Positions 1 to 6,817 of a DNA stretch of 13,116 nt are shown here, piece after piece. The stretch covers positions 1-13,116 of the forward strand of contig CAIPBN010000948.1 in NCBI GenBank assembly GCA_903863315.1, given 5' to 3'. This stretch comes from an uncultured Verrucomicrobiota bacterium (GTDB taxonomy: Bacteria; Verrucomicrobiota; Verrucomicrobiia; Limisphaerales; SXTU01). The notes below the pieces were generated by a model. That model was not told the DNA's origin. It did not search any database and worked only from the letters and a program-made list of their open reading frames with translations. The position numbers and the translations under genes are program-made. Each line of letters opens with the position of its first letter. Position 1 is the stretch's first letter.

Positions 1-499
1 AGCGCTCGACGGCCTTCATGAGGCCGATGTTGCCCTCGTTGATGAGGTCGAGCAGGGGCAGCCCCAGCCAGTCGTAGTCGTGGGCGATTTTCACGACGAG
101 ACGGAGGTTGGCCTTGATCATGAGCTCGCGCGCGGCCTTGTCGCCCTGCTGGATGCGGGCGGCGAGGGCGATTTCCTCCTCGACGGTCAGGAGCGGCACC
201 TGCCCGATTTCGCGAAGGTAGAGGCGGATGGCGCTGTCGCCATCGTAAGGCGTGCGGGCGCGCTCCTTGCTCTCGGGCAGCAGGCTGGGAGAAGGCGGGC
301 GGCTGAGGGCATCCACCTCGGCCAGCGTCGCGGCAACCGTGGGTTTTTCCGCCGGTGGGCGCGGGCGCGGGCGGAAGGGATTGAACGCGGAGGGTGCCTT
401 GGACGGCTTGGCCTGCGGAGCCGCCGCCGCCTTGCGGACCTTGCCGCCCGCCGGCTTGCGTCGGACGGGGCGGGGTTTGGTGGGTTTCCGGGCGGCCAT
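1..499 (-). CDS. Sigma-70 family RNA polymerase sigma factor, N-terminal 166 residues (runs off left edge)
   Basis: This is the first 166 codons of a primary-like (RpoD/RpoS group) sigma factor, which directs RNA polymerase to promoters; the rest lies beyond position 1. Seen directly: ATG at 499-497, then an unusual tail of about 84 residues. Its first 50 residues hold 15 Lys/Arg and 12 Pro and no acidic residue. Region 1.2 follows (about residues 88-120, with DSAIRLYLREIG and TVEEEIALAARIQQGD). Then come regions 2.1-2.2 (about 122-166, with ANLRLVVKIA and LPLLDLINEGNIGLMKAVER), the core-polymerase-binding helices. Regions 2.3-4, which contact the -10 and -35 elements, are not visible, so primary and alternative group-2 factors cannot be told apart and I give no symbol. 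It lies 69 bp downstream of htpX in the same direction. No Shine-Dalgarno motif precedes the start, so the exact start is slightly uncertain. Confidence 0.93.
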   Translation of the reverse strand, partial: MAARKPTKPRPVRRKPAGGKVRKAAAAPQAKPSKAPSAFNPFRPRPRPPAEKPTVAATLAEVDALSRPPSPSLLPESKERARTPYDGDSAIRLYLREIGQVPLLTVEEEIALAARIQQGDKAARELMIKANLRLVVKIAHDYDWLGLPLLDLINEGNIGLMKAVER

Positions 500-568
500 G
501 CTGGACGTGGAGAATTCGCAGTGCGGACGAACAGGGCAAGCATATTTGCCGACCCGGCTGGCCTGAGT

Positions 569-1522
569 TTAGCGGCCAAGGTTCTCCAGATACGCGATGC
601 GCTCCTCAATGGGCGGGTGCGTGGAGAAGAGCGCCATGAAGCCGCCGGACTGGCCGGAGATCTTGAACGCCTGAAAGCCGGAGTTGGACCCTTCGGCAGC
701 CAGTTGGGGATCGTAAATGCGCTGCAAGCCGCGCAGCGCCCCGATCATCTGGGCTTTGCCGGCGAGCAGCATCCCGCCAGCATCGGCACGGAACTCGCGC
801 TGCCGCGAAAACCACGCGACGACGATGGACCCGAGCAACGTGAACAAGATTTGGAAGACGATGCCCAGCACCATCTCAATGAGGGCGTTACCCACACTCT
901 GGCGGTCATCATCGCTGCTGCGGTTGCCCCCGAGGGCCTGGGCAGCCAGGAAGGCCAGCACGCGCGACAGGAACATGACGAAGGCGTTGATGATGCCCTG
1001 CACGAGGGTCATGGTGACCATGTCGCCGTTGGCGATGTGCGCGACTTCGTGGGCGATGACGCCTTCCGTCTCTGTCCGGTTCATCTGGTGCAGCAGGCCG
1101 GAGGAGACCGCCACAAGCGACCTGGATTTGCTCGGGCCGGTGGCGAAGGCGTTGACCTCCGGCGAATCGTAGATGCCCACCTCGGGCATCGCCGGCAGTC
1201 CGGCGCGCTGCGCATACCCGTGGACCATGCGGACCAGCTCGCGCGCTTCGGGGTCCTGCGTGCCCGGGTCAATCACCTGCACGCCCATCATCCACTTGGC
1301 CATCATGCGTGAGAGCGCCAGCGAGATGAACGCGCCGCCCATGCCGAAAATGAGGCTGTAAACCGCGAGGTAGCCAAGCCAGTTGCCACTGCCCCGCCGG
1401 CCCGCCAACTGCGGGAAGAAGTGCAGCACCACGCTCAGGACCAGGTAGAGCGTGACCATCACCAGCAGGTTGACCGCGACAAAGAGGAAGAACCGCTTGC
1501 CCATTTGCAGGAAGTTTTTCAT
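569..1522 (-). CDS. htpX: Membrane zinc metalloprotease HtpX (M48B family)
   Basis: A 317-residue integral-membrane metalloprotease. HtpX proteins degrade misfolded membrane proteins as part of envelope quality control, alongside FtsH. Sequence evidence: hydrophobic segments at about 10-34 and 50-70 precede the catalytic domain. The HExxH zinc motif is at 158-162 (HEVAH, with Glu159 as the general base), followed by the family's typical ANGDM. Two further hydrophobic segments are at about 172-196 and 216-239. The third zinc ligand is probably Glu243 in the RQREFRAD motif. A C-terminal STHPP motif (300-304) is also typical. Length is close to the usual 280-320. The ATG overlaps, as ATGA, the stop of a short open frame just upstream; a promoter-like element and a hairpin lie in the 223-bp gap to upp. 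No key residue is missing. Confidence 0.97.
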   Translation of the reverse strand: MKNFLQMGKRFFLFVAVNLLVMVTLYLVLSVVLHFFPQLAGRRGSGNWLGYLAVYSLIFGMGGAFISLALSRMMAKWMMGVQVIDPGTQDPEARELVRMVHGYAQRAGLPAMPEVGIYDSPEVNAFATGPSKSRSLVAVSSGLLHQMNRTETEGVIAHEVAHIANGDMVTMTLVQGIINAFVMFLSRVLAFLAAQALGGNRSSDDDRQSVGNALIEMVLGIVFQILFTLLGSIVVAWFSRQREFRADAGGMLLAGKAQMIGALRGLQRIYDPQLAAEGSNSGFQAFKISGQSGGFMALFSTHPPIEERIAYLENLGR

Positions 1523-1635
1523 GACTCGTTCAGTTGTTTGTTCAAGTTGCCGGCGCTGGTGGCTTTGGCTTGGACCAGCCAGCCGCCAGCGCGTTCAGTG
1601 AAGCGGGAGATGTGCCAGCCGCCAAGTAGAACCAA
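1519..1635 (-). CDS. Possible small ORF (38 aa) overlapping the htpX start; doubtful
   Basis: A short open frame ends in a TGA that overlaps the htpX ATG in an ATGA arrangement, typical of translationally coupled genes. The frame is open from 1704 to the stop (61 codons) but contains no ATG or GTG. The only usual start is a TTG at 1635-1633, giving a 38-residue peptide beginning LVLLGGWHISRF and ending LNKQLNES. From the GGC GGC TGG HIS segment on, most codons end in G or C, as in the neighbouring genes. I recognise no family. Against it: a promoter-like element sits almost directly on the TTG, no ribosome binding site is visible, and the frame contains a hairpin that could instead be a 5' UTR structure. 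Confidence 0.22.
   Translation of the reverse strand: MVLLGGWHISRFTERAGGWLVQAKATSAGNLNKQLNES
1553..1592. other. Stem-loop in the htpX upstream region
   Basis: An inverted repeat pairs 1553-1564 with 1581-1592 (12 bp, one T-G pair at 1560/1585), then after a 2-nt bulge 1567-1570 with 1577-1580, closing a 6-nt loop. It lies 30 bp ahead of the htpX ATG and about 150 bp after upp. No U-tract follows on either strand, so it is not a textbook intrinsic terminator. A 5' leader structure on htpX mRNA is possible, although the odd pair is an A-C mismatch in the minus-strand RNA. Confidence 0.4.
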
Positions 1636-1644
1636 GGCGGCCGT

Positions 1645-1673
1645 TTTATAGGGCGCTTCCGCCGGACAAGCAA
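1645..1673 (-). promoter_or_regulatory. Candidate sigma-70 promoter for htpX
   Basis: On the minus strand TTGCTT (1673-1668) is followed, after exactly 17 bp, by TATAAA (1650-1645). This gives 3 of 6 matches to the -35 consensus and 5 of 6 to the -10 consensus. The AT-rich -10 stands out in very GC-rich surroundings and lies about 125 bp upstream of the htpX ATG, leaving room for a structured leader. It rests on pattern matching only. Confidence 0.35.
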
Positions 1674-1718
1674 TGGCGGAGGTGCGGACCGGCGCTCCAA
1701 GCTGTCACAGTGCGACGA

Positions 1719-1737
1719 CTTCGGCACAGGTCCGAAG
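1719..1737 (-). terminator. Weak hairpin just after upp; possible terminator
   Basis: CTTCGG (1719-1724) is the exact reverse complement of CCGAAG (1732-1737), with a 7-nt loop, starting 8 bp after the upp stop codon. The stem is only 6 bp and no T-run follows in the minus direction. It could be a weak 3' end signal for the sppA-upp unit or chance. Confidence 0.25.
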
Positions 1738-1745
1738 CCCCGCAA

Positions 1746-2369
1746 TCAGACTCCGAACAAACGGTCGCCCGCATCGCCCAAGCCGGGCGTGATGTAGCCC
1801 TTGTGATTGAGCCGCTTGTCGATGGCCGCGGTGAAGATGGGAACTTCCGGGTAATGCTGCTGGACGTATCGGATGCCCTCAGGCGCAGCGAGCAGGTTCA
1901 CCAGACGCACGCGGCGGGCCTTGCGTTCCGCCATGAGGTCCATTGCGGACACGGAGCTGCCGCCGGTCGCGAGCATGGGGTCCATGAGGATGATTTCAAA
2001 CTGGCTCAAGTCGTCGGGCAGGCTTTTGTGATAGGTGGTGGCTTCCAGCGTGCTCTCGTTGCGCTTGAGGCCGATGAAGCCCACGCGGGCATGCGGAATC
2101 AACCGGAGGATCGGGTCCAGCATGCCCAACCCGGCGCGCAGCACCGGCACCAGCAACACCTCGTGCCGCAACCGCACCCCACGCGTCTTGGCCAGCGGCG
2201 TTTGCACGGTGATGGTTCGGGTGCCAAAGGTGCGGGTCGCCTCATAGACCATCAGCGCGGCGACCTCGCCCAGAGCCCGGCGAAACTCCTCCGGCTGCGT
2301 GGCCTGGTCGCGCAGGCGCGCAAGGTTCTGCTGGACGAGCGGATGGGTGATGACCGTGACGTTCTTCAT
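1746..2369 (-). CDS. upp: Uracil phosphoribosyltransferase
   Basis: A cytoplasmic pyrimidine-salvage enzyme that converts uracil and PRPP to UMP and pyrophosphate. The ATG at 2369 gives 207 residues, matching the family's usual length of about 208. The same frame extends upstream to a GTG at 2390, but those 7 extra residues are not typical and the ATG is preferred. Visible signatures: N-terminal VTVITHPLVQQNLARLRD; VPVLRAGLGM, the phosphate-contacting segment; IILMDPMLATGGS, the PRPP-binding loop; and near the C-terminus YITPGLGDAGDRLFG, which forms the uracil-binding flap. No catalytic motif is disturbed. The gene follows sppA by 24 bp on the same strand, which suggests co-transcription although the functions are unrelated. 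No clear ribosome binding site precedes the ATG. Confidence 0.97.
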   Translation of the reverse strand: MKNVTVITHPLVQQNLARLRDQATQPEEFRRALGEVAALMVYEATRTFGTRTITVQTPLAKTRGVRLRHEVLLVPVLRAGLGMLDPILRLIPHARVGFIGLKRNESTLEATTYHKSLPDDLSQFEIILMDPMLATGGSSVSAMDLMAERKARRVRLVNLLAAPEGIRYVQQHYPEVPIFTAAIDKRLNHKGYITPGLGDAGDRLFGV

Positions 2370-2393
2370 GGCAGGCGCTGGGTTCACCACTGG

Positions 2394-3557
2394 CTACTGC
2401 AAAATCGTCGGGGACAGGAAATACATCCGCCCGGCTTGCAGGCGCGGGAAGTCGAGTCCGAGGTCCACCTTCACGCCGCGCGCTTCCGACTTGCCGAAGA
2501 GGCGGAAAAAATTCCCGAAGTTGAAGGGCTGTTCATACTTCACCACACTCGCCTCCGCGATCCCCGCTAGCTTCTTGGCGCGGTTCAAGGCGACTTCAAA
2601 TCCCCCCAGCTCGTCCACAAACCCCAGCTTGTGCGCCTCTCGGCCCGAGAAAATCCGTCCGTCCGCATACGACTCCCAGTCGCTCGCCAGGGCGCGGCTC
2701 TCCTTGTCCAGCCCGGCCTTGGTGTTCTGCGTGCGCGAGGCGGCCCGGCCCTTGCCCACGACGGCCTTGAAGGTGCCGTAGGTTTCGTCAATCAGCGCCT
2801 GCACCATCTGGCGTTCGGCGGCGGTCACTTCCTCCGGCGGCCGGGTGCTGCTCATCATGTCCTTGAACTTGCCGCTTTTGTAAACCTCCGGACGGATGCC
2901 CACTTTGTCCATCAAGCCACGGACATTCAGTCCGGACATGATTACGCCGATGCTGCCGGTAATGGTCAGCTCATGCGCCACAATCCAGCGGCACGGCGCG
3001 CTCACGTAGTAGCCGCCGGACGCCGCGAGACTGCCCATCGTGGCCACCACGGGCTTGCCGGTCTTCTCCTGAAACTCGCGGATGATTTGATAGATGTCGT
3101 CCGAGGCCAGCACCTCGCCGCCCGGTGAATCCACTTTCAGCAACACCGCTTTGATTAAGTCGTCCTTGCTGGCTAGCTCGAACTCATCCTTCACCCGCTC
3201 CACCATGTTGCCGCTGCCGTCCATGTCGTGGCTGCTGATCACGCCGTTGATCTCGATGACGAGAATTTTATCGTCCACGTCTTTGTCGGTCAGCGTGTGC
3301 TCCTGGTAAAACTTGCCATCCAGCTTAGCCTTGCGCGGGTGGGAATGGTCGTGCCCGAACAACCCCACCAGCCAGAAGCCCAAGAAGCCTAGGGCAATCA
3401 ACCCCACTGCCCACTTCCAACCGTTGCTTGATCGTGGCGGGGCTGGTCGCGCTGGATAAATCGGCGAAGGCCCGGGGGCGATGGAGGCGCTCAAGGGCGG
3501 AGGGGTGGCTGCCTGCGTGGGCGGAGGCGGGGGCACTGGATTTTCACTCTGTTCCAT
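2394..3557 (-). CDS. sppA: Signal peptide peptidase SppA, short (single-domain) form
   Basis: A 387-residue membrane-anchored serine protease of family S49 that cleaves leftover signal peptides in or near the membrane. Layout: a proline-rich N-terminal tail (about 1-45, with runs of P and PAPP), a single transmembrane anchor (about 48-67), then the S49 domain (about 97-330). The catalytic pair is visible. Ser180 lies in MGSLAASGGYYVS and Lys232 in YKSGKFKDMM, 52 residues apart, the same spacing as the Ser147/Lys199 pair I recall for Bacillus subtilis SppA. The VDSPGG (143-147) and GSIGV (201-205) motifs are also typical. It is a single-domain form, not the duplicated 67-kDa E. coli type. It is divergent from the PAL-like gene and 24 bp upstream of upp. 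The proline-rich extension is longer than in the short forms I know. Confidence 0.94.
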   Translation of the reverse strand: MEQSENPVPPPPPTQAATPPPLSASIAPGPSPIYPARPAPPRSSNGWKWAVGLIALGFLGFWLVGLFGHDHSHPRKAKLDGKFYQEHTLTDKDVDDKILVIEINGVISSHDMDGSGNMVERVKDEFELASKDDLIKAVLLKVDSPGGEVLASDDIYQIIREFQEKTGKPVVATMGSLAASGGYYVSAPCRWIVAHELTITGSIGVIMSGLNVRGLMDKVGIRPEVYKSGKFKDMMSSTRPPEEVTAAERQMVQALIDETYGTFKAVVGKGRAASRTQNTKAGLDKESRALASDWESYADGRIFSGREAHKLGFVDELGGFEVALNRAKKLAGIAEASVVKYEQPFNFGNFFRLFGKSEARGVKVDLGLDFPRLQAGRMYFLSPTILQ

Positions 3558-3676
3558 AGCGCAACGCTAAATCCGGGCCGGAGACCGGGCAAGTGCGATT
3601 CCCGACGGCGTTCACCCCCGACTTTTCTGATCGCATCGGCAGTTGCTTTTGGTGCAGGTGAAGTTTAATCCGGCAC

Positions 3677-4726
3677 ATGCTCGCTGCTGCAATCGGTTCG
3701 CCACTCCGCAGACTGGACACCACTGGGGCCGGAGCCCGACTGCGCGTGCTCGCGTTCCTGGCGGTCAGCGTGTGCCTAGAGTCCGGAGCCCCGCAGATGG
3801 CCCGCGCCGCAACACCTGCAGCACAGCGCGAAGCGGTCGCAAACTGGCCCAAACTCCCCGACCGTCACGTGCTCGGCCAGTGCGTCGGCGTTGGCGTGGA
3901 CTCGCAGGATCACGTCTGGGTGTTCCATCGCAGCGGCCGCACATGGGGTTCGCCGTTTCCGACGCAGCCCATCGCGGAGCCCACCGTCAGCCGGCTGGAC
4001 GGCCGCACCGGCGAACTCCTCGCCACGTGGGGAACCAACGAGTTCATCATGCCCCACGGCCTGACGGTGGATCACGAGGACAACCTCTGGCTCACCGATG
4101 TCGGTCGGCAGCAGGTCTTCAAATTCAACCGCGAAGGCCGGCTCCTCCTTGCCCTTGGCGAGCGCGGGCAGGCGGGCAATGACCGCACCCACTTCAATCT
4201 GCCGACCGATGTGGCCGTGCTGCGAGATGGTTCCTTCTATGTGAGCGATGGCTACCGCAACACGCGCGTCGTGAAGTTCACGGCGGACGGCCGATACGAT
4301 TTCGAATGGGGCACCAAGGGCGCGGGCCCCGGCGAGTTCAATCTCCCGCACGGCGTGGTCGTGGACTTGCGCGGCCGGGTCATCGTGTGCGACCGCACCA
4401 ACTCACGGCTGCAAGTCTTCGACCCGCGGGGGAAGTTTCTGGCGGAGTGGAAGGGGCCGCTCATCGGACGGCCTTACGGAGTCGCCGTCAGCCACGCGGG
4501 GCATGTCTTCCTCATTGATGGCGGCGATGCCCCGGCGCGCAGCGCTGACCGGCCACGCGCGGTGGAGCTGGATGCCGAGGGGAAAATCCTGGACCGCTTT
4601 GGCACCGGCGGCACCGGAGACGGCGCATTCCAGCTCGGCCACGACATCGCCGTGGCCCGGGACGGCGCAGTGTATGTGGCGGACGCGGCAGGAAAACGGC
4701 TCCACAAGTTTGTGTTGAAGCGCTGA
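3677..4726 (+). CDS. Exported NHL-repeat protein, peptidylamidoglycolate lyase (PAL)-like
   Basis: A 349-residue protein with a likely signal peptide (hydrophobic core about 24-34, cleavage near ARA-A at 42-45), then a beta-propeller of NHL repeats. It closely resembles the lyase domain of animal PAM, which splits peptidyl-alpha-hydroxyglycine into an amidated peptide and glyoxylate. Blade motifs match one for one: VFHR (82-85), MPHGL (125-129), LPTDVAV (175-181), YVSDGYRNTR (188-197), LPHGV (223-227), CDRTNSR (238-244) and GHDIAV (321-326). The three zinc-ligand histidines correspond to His127, His225 and His322. The catalytic Arg/Tyr/Arg correspond to Arg85, Tyr193 and Arg240. The cysteines forming the mammalian disulphides are not conserved. 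No monooxygenase (PHM) partner is in the window, so the native substrate is unknown. The only plus-strand gene; upstream AGGTGA lies a rather distant 15 bp from the ATG. Family assignment is confident, activity is not. Confidence 0.88.
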   Translation: MLAAAIGSPLRRLDTTGAGARLRVLAFLAVSVCLESGAPQMARAATPAAQREAVANWPKLPDRHVLGQCVGVGVDSQDHVWVFHRSGRTWGSPFPTQPIAEPTVSRLDGRTGELLATWGTNEFIMPHGLTVDHEDNLWLTDVGRQQVFKFNREGRLLLALGERGQAGNDRTHFNLPTDVAVLRDGSFYVSDGYRNTRVVKFTADGRYDFEWGTKGAGPGEFNLPHGVVVDLRGRVIVCDRTNSRLQVFDPRGKFLAEWKGPLIGRPYGVAVSHAGHVFLIDGGDAPARSADRPRAVELDAEGKILDRFGTGGTGDGAFQLGHDIAVARDGAVYVADAAGKRLHKFVLKR

Positions 4727-4778
4727 ACCGGTGCCCAGCCAAAGAAACGCCGTTGCCGCCTCCCCGCCTCCCACCCGC

Positions 4779-5561
4779 TCACCAAACGGTGTAACCGCCG
4801 TCAATGACCAGCGCCGCCCCGGTCATGTAGCGCGCGGCATCGCTCGCCAAATAAACCGCCAGCGGGCCAAGATCCTCCGGCTGGCCAAAATTCCCCTGCG
4901 GAATCTGCTCCCGAAATTTGGCGATGACCTCGGGATGCTCAGCAGACCACCGCTTGTTGGGTGCCGTCATGAAGCCGCCGGGGCAAATCGCGTTCACCGT
5001 GACACGATGGGGAGCCCAATCCGCCGCCGCGGCTCGGGTGAGCTGGATTACCGCTGCCTTGGCGGCCTCGTAGCTGCGGCCACCAATGTCCCGGTTGGCG
5101 ACCATGCCGGAGATGGAGGCAACGTTGATGATCCGTCCGCCGGTGCCGCGCTTCACCATGGCCCCGCCAAGGTGCTTCATGCAGAGGAACGTGCTCGTCA
5201 GGTTGAGGTCCATGAGCTGCTGCCACTGCGCCAGAGTCTGTTCCGCCAGCGGCACGTTGATGCGCCTGCCGCCGACGTTGTTGATGAGGATGTCAATGGG
5301 CCCATGCCGCTCCAGCACTTGCTGGCAGATCAACTCGCACTCGGCAGGCTGGCTGACATCTCCCGGCATCTCCACAGCCATCCGGCCCAGCTTGCGGATG
5401 TCAGCCGCCGTGGCCGCCAACGACACCGCATCGCGGCCCACGAGCACGACATCCGCCCCGGCCTCCGCGATGGCCAAGGCCATTTCGCGGCCCAGCCCAC
5501 GGCTGCCCCCGGTGATGAAGAGGCGTTTCCCGGTCAGCTTGAATCGGTCCAATATGTGCAT
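4779..5561 (-). CDS. Classical SDR-family NAD(P)-dependent oxidoreductase
   Basis: A 260-residue cytoplasmic short-chain dehydrogenase with a complete classical signature. The cofactor-binding TGGSRGLG is at 17-24, the acidic GDVS at 67-70, NNVGG at 94-98, and the active-site Asn120 in DLNLTSTF. Ser151 pairs with the YEAAK motif (Tyr164, Lys168), and PGG lies at 194-196. Length is normal and there is no signal peptide. The N-terminal LTGKRLFITGGSRGLG resembles gluconate 5-dehydrogenase and KduD-type sugar-acid dehydrogenases, but the substrate cannot be read from sequence. It converges on the PAL-like gene with a 52-bp gap and no clear terminator between them. It lies 226 bp downstream of a DUF1080 gene on the same strand, too far to assume an operon. 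The gap holds only a weak, mostly wobble-paired hairpin near 5649-5673. Confidence 0.93.
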   Translation of the reverse strand: MHILDRFKLTGKRLFITGGSRGLGREMALAIAEAGADVVLVGRDAVSLAATAADIRKLGRMAVEMPGDVSQPAECELICQQVLERHGPIDILINNVGGRRINVPLAEQTLAQWQQLMDLNLTSTFLCMKHLGGAMVKRGTGGRIINVASISGMVANRDIGGRSYEAAKAAVIQLTRAAAADWAPHRVTVNAICPGGFMTAPNKRWSAEHPEVIAKFREQIPQGNFGQPEDLGPLAVYLASDAARYMTGAALVIDGGYTVW

Positions 5562-5787
5562 GATGACGTGCCCGGCTGAGTCAACTCATTTGCCGCCGAC
5601 GCGCAGCCGCAGAACGGGTCGGCTATCAACACACCGCCCAATGTTTGCGATGCTGGCGATGACCACCAGCACCTCAACAAGGCAAGAAACGGACAGCTAT
5701 GGCCCCAGGTGGATCACCGACCCAAGCCGCCAAGCTCTCAGGCGCTGTGCGGTGAAGCCTGCTCAATCCAATCCATCACCGTCCCGC

Positions 5788-6756
5788 CTACTTCTTCACC
5801 AGCCAGACATTCCGGTAATAGACCGGGTTGCCGTGGCCTTGGAGCTGGATGGCGCCGCCGGTCGGGTCTTCCTTTTTGCCGCCGCCAGTCGGGCCAGCGA
5901 TTTCGACCTGGTCGTGGATGGTCACGCCGTTGTGCTTCACGGTGATGATGGCGTTCTTGGTCTTCTTGCCCTCGCCGTCGAATTTCGCGGCGGTGAAATC
6001 AATGTCGTAGGTCTGCCACACGAGCGGCGGGAAGCACATGTTCACGCTGGGTTCGGTCTTCGAGTAGATGCCGCCGCACTCGTTGTTCTTCCCGGCGAGA
6101 CCGAAGCTGTCGAGCACCTGGACCTCGTAGCGGTCCTGCATGTAAACGCCGCTGTTCGCGCGGTCCTGGCCCCGACCGAGCGGCTTGAACGGCAGCAGAA
6201 ACTCAACGTGGAGCGTATAGTCCTGGAAGTCCGCCTGCTTGGTTTTGCTGCCGGAGGCGAGGAGCTTGCGGCCCAGCTCATCAAAGTGCCCGCCGGCGAA
6301 GGCGTCGCAGTTCGAACCGTCGAAGAGCACCACCGCGCCCGCCGGAGACTTCGCGCCAAGCGTCGGGCTCTGGCGCTGGACCTTCTTCAGCGCGAACTTC
6401 CCGCGTCCGCCTTCGCCCGTGAGTGCATCCTTCGTGAGCGTCCCCTTCCACGCCTCTTTCTCGAAGGCGACCTTTTCGCCGTCACGCTTCGCCTCAATCT
6501 CAAGCTTCGGCGACTTGTCCCAGCCCGCGCCAGGCAGGCCGCCATTCAGGAAGACCACGCGGAACGTGTCGTTGCCCAGCGCGATGACCTGCGCACCGAG
6601 CTTGTCGCCGGCAAACTCGCCTTGGAGATCGAAGTCCGGCCCGACGGCACGGGCTTCGGCCTCGGTTAGATAGGTGCCGGGCTTGGGCTTGGCGTCCGCG
6701 GCGAAGCCAACGGTGGCGGCAGTGAAGAGGGCGGCAAACAGGAGGGGCAGTTTCAT
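5788..6756 (-). CDS. Exported DUF1080 protein (3-keto-disaccharide hydrolase family), copy A
   Basis: A 322-residue secreted protein. The signal peptide is residues 1-19 (MKLPLLFAALFTAATVGFA, then ADA). An N-terminal PVC-type module (about 27-135) contains DFDLQGEFAG, GAQVIALG and GGLPGAGWD. A C-terminal DUF1080 domain (PF06439, concanavalin-like beta-sandwich, about 140-322) contains LFDG, NSGVYMQDRYEVQVLDS, ECGGIY, WQTYDIDF, and a closing GHGNPVYYRNVWL. Characterised DUF1080 members hydrolyse 3-keto-glucosides; nothing visible fixes the substrate here. The open frame runs upstream to 6912, but those residues are Arg/Ser-rich low-complexity sequence lying over the peroxidase gene. The ATG at 6756, giving a clean signal peptide, is therefore the start. 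It follows the peroxidase gene by 61 bp and is a close paralogue of the gene at 7523-8500. Confidence 0.92.
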   Translation of the reverse strand: MKLPLLFAALFTAATVGFAADAKPKPGTYLTEAEARAVGPDFDLQGEFAGDKLGAQVIALGNDTFRVVFLNGGLPGAGWDKSPKLEIEAKRDGEKVAFEKEAWKGTLTKDALTGEGGRGKFALKKVQRQSPTLGAKSPAGAVVLFDGSNCDAFAGGHFDELGRKLLASGSKTKQADFQDYTLHVEFLLPFKPLGRGQDRANSGVYMQDRYEVQVLDSFGLAGKNNECGGIYSKTEPSVNMCFPPLVWQTYDIDFTAAKFDGEGKKTKNAIITVKHNGVTIHDQVEIAGPTGGGKKEDPTGGAIQLQGHGNPVYYRNVWLVKK

Positions 6757-6817
6757 GGATTGGGTAAAAAGAAAGAGCGCGGACATCGCTGCCCGCGCTG
6801 CTGGTTGAGGCGGAAAA

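Noticed and set aside
80..1312. 410-residue open frame on the plus strand
   Set aside because: Antisense to the sigma factor and htpX, both certain. The translation is His/Arg/Gly-rich shadow sequence.
1710..2570. 286-residue open frame on the plus strand
   Set aside because: Antisense to upp and the end of sppA; no domain and typical shadow composition.
3643..3669. TTGCTT...TTTAAT as promoter of the PAL-like gene
   Set aside because: The spacer is only 15 bp, and transcription would start at or next to the ATG. Too weak to annotate.
5649..5673. Hairpin in the gap upstream of the SDR gene
   Set aside because: It gives 11 bp in minus-strand RNA, but three pairs are G-U, the loop is 3 nt and no U-tract follows. 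This could easily be chance.
5086..6669. 527-residue open frame on the plus strand
   Set aside because: It lies antisense across the SDR and DUF1080 copy A genes, which have clear family motifs. Long antisense frames are expected at this GC content, and its translation shows no recognisable domain.
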